From Candidatus Zipacnadia bacterium (GTDB taxonomy: Bacteria > Armatimonadota > Zipacnadia > Zipacnadales > Zipacnadaceae): a stretch of 11,586 bases of DNA. A program made the translations under genes and the position numbers. Each line of letters opens with the position of its first letter. Position 1 is the stretch's first letter. The notes beneath the pieces are model-generated. The model was given only the letters and a program-made list of their open reading frames with translations, made no database searches and was not told where the DNA came from. The stretch lies in NCBI GenBank assembly GCA_029821415.1, contig JALGTJ010000096.1, positions 1 to 11,586 of the forward strand, given 5' to 3'. Below are positions 6,743 to 11,586 of this stretch, in pieces.

Positions 6743-8242
6743 TCAGGTCTGGCCACTGATCTGAATAATAGCCTCCCGAGCTACGTCGCGATCGTCAAAC
6801 GGAATTCGCTGGTCTCCAATGATCTGGTAAGTTTCATGGCCCTTGCCCGCAATAACCAGGATGTCACCCGGCTGACAACGCTGGACAGCCATAAAGATGG
6901 CTCGGCGCCGTTCCGGTTGAACTATGTAGCTGTCTCCCACTGCTCCGGCCCTAATCTGCTCAATGATCGTCTCGGGGTCTTCGGAGCGAGGGTTGTCTGA
7001 AGTAATCACTGTGTAATCGCATAGCGAAGTGGCGATCCGGCCCATCTGCGGACGCTTATCAGCGTCGCGGTCACCGCCACAACCAAACACACACAGCAGA
7101 CGCGCCGCGGTCAGCTTGCGGGCCGCCTTCAGAATGTTTTCCAGAGCATCGGGGGTATGCGCATAGTCTACAATAACAGTGAAATCTTGACCTTCGTCAA
7201 CCCGCTCGAAGCGACCCGGGACGCCTTTTAGCTGTTCCAGACCAGCAACAATGGCCTCCGGCGCAACTCCTAACCCCCAGCCGCAGGCCGCCGCCGCCAG
7301 AGCATTATACAAGTTAAAACTCCCCAGCAGATTTAGCCTTACCTCGGTTGGTCTATGATCGGGCAAAGTCAGCATAAAGTCTATCCCGCTGGTGCCGATT
7401 CGCGTGTGAGAGGCGCTAACCTGGGCAATCTCGTCCAGGCCGTAAGTAACCGTCCGCGCCGGAGTCTGCTGAATAATGCGCCCACCGAAGGCATCATCTA
7501 TGTTTACGACTGCGACCATCGCCTTGTCAGGCTCAGCCAGTTCTACATAATCGGTGAAGAGACGCAACTTCGCCGTAAAGTAGTCATCCAAGTCAGCATG
7601 GAAGTCAAGGTGATCCTGGGTGAGATTGGTGAATATGCCAGCATCAAACTTGCACATCCAGACTCGTTGCTGAGCCAAACCGTGAGAGGAGACTTCCATA
7701 GTTACATGAGTCGCCCCGGCCTCCCGCATCTGCGCCAGCAACTTTTGCAGCTCGGCGCTGCTGGGGGTGGTGAGATTGGCCGCGAGCTGCTGGCCACCTA
7801 CGAACCGGGCGGGCGTGCTCAACAATCCCGTGCGGGCGCCAGTTGCGCGAAAGATGCTATCCACCAGAAAGGCAGTGGTGGTCTTCCCATTGGTTCCCGT
7901 TATGCCAACCAGCACCAGGTCGTCGGAGGGGTGATCCCAGAATTGGGCTGCAATCTCAGCGGCGGCGCGGCGCGAGTCAGTCACGCGCACGGCACTGACC
8001 CCGTCGGGGATAACCTCGGCGTAACTTTCTTTCTCAAAGACCACTGCCCGCGCCCCGCGCCGGACGGCCTCAGCAATGAAGTCGTGACCGTCAGCGGCAC
8101 ATCCTGCTACTGCCACAAACAGATTTCCTGGCTCAACCTGGCGCGAGTCCGTAGTCACGCCGGTGATCAGCTCGTCGCCTGCCAGCCGCCGGGTCTGTGC
8201 CCAACGCTCTGTGAGATTATCTATGCTCTTCAGGCTCTCCAC
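6743..8242 (-). CDS. murE: MurE, UDP-MurNAc-L-Ala-D-Glu:meso-diaminopimelate ligase
   Basis: A cytoplasmic ATP-dependent ligase that adds the third stem-peptide residue. It has 499 residues and all three Mur-ligase domains. Motifs: TTDSRQVEPGNLFVAVAG at 30-47; P-loop GTNGKTTT at 116-123; TTPSSAEL at 158-165; MEVSSHGL at 182-189; TNLTQDHLDFH at 205-215; the carbamylated-Lys position in FTAKLRLF (Lys225); GSFNLYNALAAAA at 307-319; PGRFE at 342-346; VDYAHTPDAL at 358-367; and GKGHE at 466-470. The specificity motif is DNPR at 416-419, the form diagnostic for meso-diaminopimelate; lysine-type enzymes differ here. Unlike its neighbours, this enzyme shows no loss of key residues. The start is GTG at 8242 with a modest AGG-containing ribosome site, 30 bases after the ftsI stop; no better in-frame start is evident. 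Confidence 0.96.
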   Translation of the reverse strand: MESLKSIDNLTERWAQTRRLAGDELITGVTTDSRQVEPGNLFVAVAGCAADGHDFIAEAVRRGARAVVFEKESYAEVIPDGVSAVRVTDSRRAAAEIAAQFWDHPSDDLVLVGITGTNGKTTTAFLVDSIFRATGARTGLLSTPARFVGGQQLAANLTTPSSAELQKLLAQMREAGATHVTMEVSSHGLAQQRVWMCKFDAGIFTNLTQDHLDFHADLDDYFTAKLRLFTDYVELAEPDKAMVAVVNIDDAFGGRIIQQTPARTVTYGLDEIAQVSASHTRIGTSGIDFMLTLPDHRPTEVRLNLLGSFNLYNALAAAACGWGLGVAPEAIVAGLEQLKGVPGRFERVDEGQDFTVIVDYAHTPDALENILKAARKLTAARLLCVFGCGGDRDADKRPQMGRIATSLCDYTVITSDNPRSEDPETIIEQIRAGAVGDSYIVQPERRRAIFMAVQRCQPGDILVIAGKGHETYQIIGDQRIPFDDRDVAREAIIQISGQT

Positions 8243-8272
8243 AAGCGCCTACCTGTCTCTTGCCCATTGTTG

Positions 8273-10093
8273 TTAGGGACTGTTCAGCCGGGGCAGAGCC
8301 TCGGGCGGTATCAGACCGCGCTCCCGTAGCATATAGACAGCCACCTGACGAGCCACTGGTACTGCCACCTGGGAGGCATATTGACCCTTTTTTGCATTGC
8401 GCACGGTTACTAGTATAGCAAATTGCGGTTGGCTGTCCACTGGCGCCACGAGTACGAAGCTAAGCATATGCTCATTCTTACGGTATTGCTTCGTCTGGGG
8501 GTCCCAGATCTGGGCAGTTCCGGTTTTGCCGCCTACTGCGACGCCGGGAATACGGGCGCGCTGACCGGTGCCGTAGGGCTTCTCAACGACGCCACGCAGT
8601 ATCCGTCGAACAATTCGGGAAGTTTCCTCCGAGCATACGCGACGAACAAGCGTTGGCTCAATCTGGCGATAGATTGTCCCGTCAGGATTTAGCACCCGAT
8701 CAACTACATAGGGCCGCATCAAGCGGCCGCCATTGACCACAGCACAGATGGCTGATAGTAATTGAACATCAGTGACGGCGACATTTTGACCGAAGCCAAT
8801 ATTAGCCACATCCCGTTTATACATGTCGTCGGAAGCCTGGAGCCGGCCATCTGCCTCGCCGGGCAGCCCAACGTGCGTAAGCTGACCGATACCGCAGCGA
8901 TGCAGGAATTGCCAATAGCGTTTCGCACCGATCTTCACCGCGATCTGCGCCGCGTTGATGTTGCACGACCTGGCAAGGGTGTCGGCCAAATTGAGGCGAC
9001 CATGCCCTATTTTAGCCCACCGCCCCCAGCATTTAAGGGGCTTACCGCCCAATTGCATCGTACCTGGACAGACAAAGGTATCATTCAGAGTAACCGCCCC
9101 GGTCTCTAACGCTGCGGCTGCCAGCAGTACCTTGAAGGTACTGCCAGGCTCGTACTCCCGACTGACGGTCAAGTTAATCAGATGGCGTTCGGGGATATTT
9201 ACGTGGGTGATGCCGCCTGCCGCTGAGGCGATTGCATTGGGATCATAGTTGGGGCGAGCAGCCATCGCTAAGATTGCACCCGAATCAGGCTCCATAACCA
9301 GAACAGTGGCTTGATCGGGTTGCTGATAATTCCAACACTGCTCCAGTGCGTCCTCCACCACCTTTTGCAGATCCCAATCCACAGTCAAGACCAGATCCTT
9401 GCCAGGTACTGGCGACAACGCTGGCTGGTTCTCCAGCCCCACAATGGTGCGTCCCCAGGCATCCTGGTTGCGCCGCGGAGTGCCCGCCTGCCCCTCAATC
9501 ACAAATCGATACTGGTATTCCAATCCACCCAAGGGACGATAATCACTACTGTAGTAGCCTAGCAGGTGACACGCCACAACTCCCTCAGGGTAGACCCTCT
9601 TATACTCCAGATCCCGCGAAATACCCGTCAACTGCTTGGCCATAATCCGCTCGGAGAGGGCCAACGGGACCCGTCGCTTAAGGTAGACAAAGCTCTGCTT
9701 ACTGCTCAACTTCGCCTCTACTTGCTCGATTGGCACCTCTAATTCCTTGCTGAGATATCGACTCACAGCCGCCATGTCGTGGTTTTGTCGTATCAGCTTG
9801 GGATCTGCCTTTATGGAAGCAGTAATGACGCTATTAGCCACAGCTCGGCCTCGATAGTCACGGATAGCGCCCGGCTGACCAGCGAGTGGCTGATTCGCAG
9901 GACTCAAGATTCTGGCCAGGCGAAGGAAGTAATCACGGCGAAAGACCTGGAGATAAACGACACGAGCGGCCAGACCGATTGCAATCAGGACAATAACCAC
10001 CAGTAGGGTACGAAGCGCCTGGTGATCCGGGGAGCTATGATTGTGGGGTGGCGGCTGATTGGCCAAGGTGCGCGCAGGACGACTATTATTCAC
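8273..10093 (-). CDS. ftsI: FtsI-type class B penicillin-binding protein (septal transpeptidase)
   Basis: A D,D-transpeptidase that cross-links septal peptidoglycan, partner of FtsW. With the GTG start at 10093 it has 606 residues: a short Pro/His-rich cytoplasmic tail, one membrane anchor at about 28-47 (LLVVIVLIAIGLAARVVYL), a dimerisation/pedestal domain, then the transpeptidase domain. Active-site motifs are complete: STFK at 318-321 (nucleophile Ser318), SCN at 376-378 and KTG at 523-525. It lacks C-terminal PASTA repeats; after the KTG domain it ends within about 80 residues. The GTG is favoured because AAGGGG lies eight bases upstream. An in-frame TTG at 10192 would add 33 residues with no recognisable feature, but its first bases overlap the ftsL stop as TTGA, so it cannot be dismissed. 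Position after ftsL and before murE is standard for ftsI. Confidence 0.93.
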   Translation of the reverse strand: MNNSRPARTLANQPPPHNHSSPDHQALRTLLVVIVLIAIGLAARVVYLQVFRRDYFLRLARILSPANQPLAGQPGAIRDYRGRAVANSVITASIKADPKLIRQNHDMAAVSRYLSKELEVPIEQVEAKLSSKQSFVYLKRRVPLALSERIMAKQLTGISRDLEYKRVYPEGVVACHLLGYYSSDYRPLGGLEYQYRFVIEGQAGTPRRNQDAWGRTIVGLENQPALSPVPGKDLVLTVDWDLQKVVEDALEQCWNYQQPDQATVLVMEPDSGAILAMAARPNYDPNAIASAAGGITHVNIPERHLINLTVSREYEPGSTFKVLLAAAALETGAVTLNDTFVCPGTMQLGGKPLKCWGRWAKIGHGRLNLADTLARSCNINAAQIAVKIGAKRYWQFLHRCGIGQLTHVGLPGEADGRLQASDDMYKRDVANIGFGQNVAVTDVQLLSAICAVVNGGRLMRPYVVDRVLNPDGTIYRQIEPTLVRRVCSEETSRIVRRILRGVVEKPYGTGQRARIPGVAVGGKTGTAQIWDPQTKQYRKNEHMLSFVLVAPVDSQPQFAILVTVRNAKKGQYASQVAVPVARQVAVYMLRERGLIPPEALPRLNSP

Positions 10094-10101
10094 TGTCAAT
10101 G

Positions 10102-10107
10102 CCCCTT
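10102..10107 (-). promoter_or_regulatory. Ribosome binding site for ftsI
   Basis: On the coding strand AAGGGG stands eight bases before the GTG at 10093. No comparable site precedes the upstream TTG at 10192, where a GGGG lies only about four bases away. This decides the start in favour of GTG. Confidence 0.5.
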
Positions 10108-10188
10108 GACAATACGTGGTGAGGATATGGTTCGCAGAAAAACCGGGTCCGACAGTGCACCAATTGTTGGATCGACTCCCGGCCCCCT

Positions 10189-10566
10189 TCAAAACGCCCC
10201 GGCGACCATAGCGCGCTCATCAGCAGACTGGTGCGAGCTGGCCCCCGTAGGCCGCTTGGCCATAATCTCAGGATGAGGAGTAAGGGCCGATACGGTACCT
10301 CGCTGCTCAGGCAAAGCTGGCAGTTGCACCAAATCGGTATCCGCGGGTTGGAAGACCATGCCAGCCCGTTGCGCAAACTCGCGCAGGCGCCGGTGACTGC
10401 GTAATCGCGCTATCTGCTGCGAGAGTTGGCACTGCTTGCTCGTTTCCTGGTCAATCTGTCGGCGCAGGTTGCCTACCTCTAATTCAAGCTCCGACACACG
10501 AGCGCAGGAAATCAAAAAGAGAATACTGGCCAAGCCAATACACGTGATGATCAGACCAATTAACAG
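10189..10566 (-). CDS. ftsL: FtsL/DivIC-like septum protein
   Basis: A small bitopic membrane protein between rsmH and ftsI, the usual place of ftsL. The open frame encodes one membrane segment (LLIGLIITCIGLASILFLIS) followed by a charged heptad-like coiled coil (SELELEVGNLRRQI through LSQQIARL) and the family-typical RLREFAQRAGM-x-x-P ending; a Pro/Ser-rich tail of about 40 residues follows. Sequence conservation in this family is low, so the call rests on architecture and position. The start is unclear. No ATG, GTG or TTG lies in frame before the membrane segment; the frame opens after a TAG at 10570-10572 region and the first possible initiator is CTG at 10566. A TTG at 10533 would cut the membrane helix in half. 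The strong AGGAGG upstream is ideally spaced for an out-of-frame GTG at 10570, hinting at a one-base error or mutation. Its role would be to link FtsI/FtsW to FtsB and FtsQ. Confidence 0.7.
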   Translation of the reverse strand: MLIGLIITCIGLASILFLISCARVSELELEVGNLRRQIDQETSKQCQLSQQIARLRSHRRLREFAQRAGMVFQPADTDLVQLPALPEQRGTVSALTPHPEIMAKRPTGASSHQSADERAMVAGAF

Positions 10567-10578
10567 CCACTAATAGAA

Positions 10579-10584
10579 CCTCCT
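10579..10584 (-). promoter_or_regulatory. Strong ribosome binding site upstream of ftsL
   Basis: The coding strand reads AGAGGAGG, the best Shine-Dalgarno sequence in the window. It lies eight bases before a GTG (10568-10570) that is not in the ftsL frame and twelve bases before the in-frame CTG (10564-10566). The GTG frame closes after about 33 codons with no recognisable product, so the site almost certainly serves ftsL. Confidence 0.6.
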
Positions 10585-10632
10585 CTGACAACAAGTCCAG
10601 CCCGCAGGCCACAACCGCACTTCATATCATTG

Positions 10633-10645
10633 GAAGGTGAGTGCC
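10633..10645. repeat. Inverted repeat, left arm
   Basis: The 13 bases GAAGGTGAGTGCC are a perfect reverse complement of 10797-10809. The arms lie 151 bases apart and enclose the putative promoter and most of the small ORF. They could close a long stem in either transcript or be the ends of a small non-autonomous element; no target-site duplication is obvious. Confidence 0.7.
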
Positions 10646-10677
10646 GGGCTTCAAATAGTGCTACATCTAAGATACCG

Positions 10678-10824
10678 ATGCTGGTCCCGAGGTTGCTTGA
10701 TTTCCTGCACGAAATCGTGTACAATGCAGGTTGCTATTGGGCTGTGATTTGTGCTGCGATCGCTATTGCTTTGTTTGTGCCAAAGTTGCTGTTAGTGGCA
10801 CTCACCTTCATGCTCTGTAGGTAA
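10678..10824 (+). CDS. Candidate small hydrophobic protein, 48 residues, unrecognised
   Basis: ATG at 10678 opens a 48-codon frame ending in TAA followed at once by TAG. The product has an amphipathic-looking start (MLVPRLLDFLHEIVYN) and two hydrophobic stretches, one around WAVICAAIAIALFV and one around LLLVALTFML, ending CR. I recognise no family. Against it being real: no clear ribosome binding site (only TAAGA upstream), its start lies upstream of the putative promoter's -10, and it would be a plus-strand gene inside a minus-strand operon. For it: a clean hydrophobic pattern, a double stop and no competing minus-strand gene. It may equally be chance or part of a non-coding element. Confidence 0.2.
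   Translation: MLVPRLLDFLHEIVYNAGCYWAVICAAIAIALFVPKLLLVALTFMLCR
10697..10725 (+). promoter_or_regulatory. Possible sigma-70-type promoter reading opposite to the cluster, with a dyad in the spacer
   Basis: TTGATT at 10697-10702 and TACAAT at 10720-10725 are separated by exactly 17 bases, matching 4/6 and 5/6 of the -35 and -10 consensus. The spacer holds the dyad CACGAAATCGTG (10708-10719; five-base arms, two-base centre), directly against the -10 box, where a repressor operator is often found. Transcription would begin near 10732 and run toward the 3' end of rsmH as antisense. This is a sequence match only, and such matches arise by chance. Confidence 0.35.
10797..10809. repeat. Inverted repeat, right arm
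   Basis: GGCACTCACCTTC, a perfect reverse complement of 10633-10645. The identity does not extend beyond the 13 bases on either side. Confidence 0.7.
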
Positions 10825-10859
10825 TAGCTCATCTGCCTGCTGCTTTGTGTTGCCTGCTG

Positions 10860-11586
10860 TTAGCTCGATTGCTTGATAACACCGAGGGCTTGTGCGGCAT
10901 GCAGCCGGCAGGAGTGGGCGGCTGGATTGCGCCTTATCTCTGCTTCATCCGGACTTAACGGCTTCTGGACAATCAACTTAACAAGCGGCAGCTTACCGCA
11001 ACGACAGGGGAGGGCGGGAGGACAAGTACAAGGGCGTTGCATGCGGCGAAGCTCTCGCCGAACCAACCCGTGTTCGTGACCCGCCCAAGTCAGAACGACC
11101 AGGCGTCCCCGAGCTGCTTGAAGAGCTTCGACCGCAACCTGCAATCCCCGGCGCAGCTCATCTATTTCATCATTTACTTCGACTCGTATCGCCATCAAGT
11201 AACGAGCGGCTGGGTTGCGTTGCTTTCCCCAACCCCCCCCAGCGATAGTTGCTGCGATCAGTTCTGCGAGCTGAGCAGTAGTCCGAATCGGGCCGCTCCC
11301 CTCCCTGAACGACACGATCCGGGATGCCACCTTCCTTGCCTCCCGCTGCCTCCCGGTAAGCCTAAGAACTCCATACAACTGCTCCTGAGAGTAACGGTTG
11401 ACCACGTCATAGGCGGTCAGTTTCTGGCGACAGTCCATACGCATATCCAATGAATCGTGACTGTCCAAACTAAAGCCACGCTTCATGTCCAGCATTTGGT
11501 CCATTGATATTCCGGTGTCAATGAGAACGCCGTTGACCTGCTGCACCCCTGCTTCTGTCAGCACATCGGGCAACTCAGAAAAGCGC
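10860..11586 (-). CDS. rsmH: RsmH (MraW), 16S rRNA (cytosine-1402-N4)-methyltransferase, N-terminus outside window
   Basis: An S-adenosylmethionine-dependent methyltransferase that modifies C1402 in the ribosomal decoding centre; it commonly opens dcw clusters. About 241 C-terminal residues are present, ending in TAA at 10860-10862; the frame is still open at the right edge, and a TTG at 11573 is internal. Matches to the family: VNGVLIDTGIS (usually DGIL-x-DLGVSS), RGFSLDSHDSLDMRMD, TAYDVVN, NPAARYLMAIRVEVNDEI (usually HPATR-x-FQALRI-x-VN), the cysteine motif CTCPPALPCRCG, and the end NPAAHSCRLHAA (usually NPRARSAKLR). Several signatures are altered; most clearly FHSLEDR reads WAGHEHG. The SAM-binding loop is outside the window. 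Identity is good from overall order and position, but it is a divergent member. Confidence 0.88.
   Translation of the reverse strand, partial: RFSELPDVLTEAGVQQVNGVLIDTGISMDQMLDMKRGFSLDSHDSLDMRMDCRQKLTAYDVVNRYSQEQLYGVLRLTGRQREARKVASRIVSFREGSGPIRTTAQLAELIAATIAGGGWGKQRNPAARYLMAIRVEVNDEIDELRRGLQVAVEALQAARGRLVVLTWAGHEHGLVRRELRRMQRPCTCPPALPCRCGKLPLVKLIVQKPLSPDEAEIRRNPAAHSCRLHAAQALGVIKQSS

Larger units (their letters stand above)
10567..10859. other. Unusually long ftsL-rsmH intergenic region
   Basis: Nearly 300 bases separate rsmH from ftsL, whereas the other gaps in the cluster are 0 to 95 bases. The stretch holds the ftsL ribosome binding site, a 13-base inverted repeat whose outer edges are 177 bases apart, a plausible plus-strand promoter with a dyad in its spacer, and a small plus-strand hydrophobic ORF. 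No convincing terminator hairpin with a T-run follows rsmH, and only weak minus-strand promoter matches were seen. On the minus strand a 25-codon ORF starts with the ATG at 10810 but lacks a good ribosome site. Confidence 0.6.

Noticed and set aside
6157..6759. Plus-strand ORF of 200 codons
   Set aside because: Antisense to murF with intact Mur motifs on the other strand; no family resemblance.
7355..8329. Long plus-strand ORF of 324 codons
   Set aside because: It lies wholly antisense to murE, whose motifs are complete; the product has no recognisable domain and no ribosome site. It is a compositional shadow.
10626..10654. Minus-strand promoter for ftsL (TTGAAG, 17 bases, AATGAT)
   Set aside because: Only 4/6 in each box, and its -35 to spacer segment overlaps the repeat arm; too weak to list as a feature, though some promoter upstream of ftsL is possible.
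10756..10763. GCGATCGC, the HIP1 octamer abundant in many cyanobacteria
   Set aside because: One clear copy in the window is no more than chance and does not support a cyanobacterial origin.

Overview
The window is a bacterial cell-wall and division (dcw) cluster read on the minus strand, with the 3' part of an unrelated gene on the plus strand at the left edge. In transcription order (right to left) it holds rsmH/mraW (5' end outside the window), an ftsL-like gene, ftsI (class B penicillin-binding protein), murE, murF, mraY, murD, ftsW and murG. At 1-861 on the plus strand lies the C-terminal part of a uroporphyrinogen-decarboxylase-superfamily protein, which meets murG tail to tail with a 20-base overlap. 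No RNA genes, CRISPR array, insertion sequence or phage gene were seen.

Organism: a bacterium of moderate-to-high GC (judged by eye) that makes peptidoglycan. The MurE specificity motif is DNPR, the form that goes with meso-diaminopimelate. The proteins keep family architecture but depart from consensus at several normally invariant positions (MurG, MurD, MraY, RsmH), which suggests a poorly sampled lineage, probably environmental or metagenomic. I cannot name the phylum. The cluster stops at murG; murC, ftsQ, ftsA and ftsZ do not follow it here.

Layout: 1-861 URO-D-like (+); 842-1966 murG (-); 1967-3127 ftsW (-); 3131-4537 murD (-); 4547-5446 mraY (-); 5439-6732 murF with a frameshift (-); 6743-8242 murE (-); 8273-10093 ftsI (-); 10189-10566 ftsL (-); 10567-10859 intergenic region with an inverted repeat, a possible plus-strand promoter and a small hydrophobic ORF; 10860-11586 rsmH, partial (-). 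From murE to murG spacing is 0 to 10 bases or overlapping, so these genes form one operon.

How the genes work together: MurD, MurE and MurF add D-Glu, meso-DAP and D-Ala-D-Ala to the UDP-MurNAc stem. MraY moves the product to undecaprenyl phosphate (lipid I) and MurG adds GlcNAc (lipid II). FtsW polymerises it and FtsI cross-links it at the septum, with FtsL as scaffold. RsmH methylates 16S rRNA and is a customary upstream partner.

The most notable features are lesions in two adjacent genes. MraY lacks about 25 residues that normally form parts of two consecutive membrane helices. MurF lacks roughly 25-30 residues and changes frame, leaving its true C-terminus as an out-of-frame ghost that still overlaps the mraY start. 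Either the assembly is wrong at these places or the cluster is decaying or unusually diverged. I did not find a convincing new biological system.
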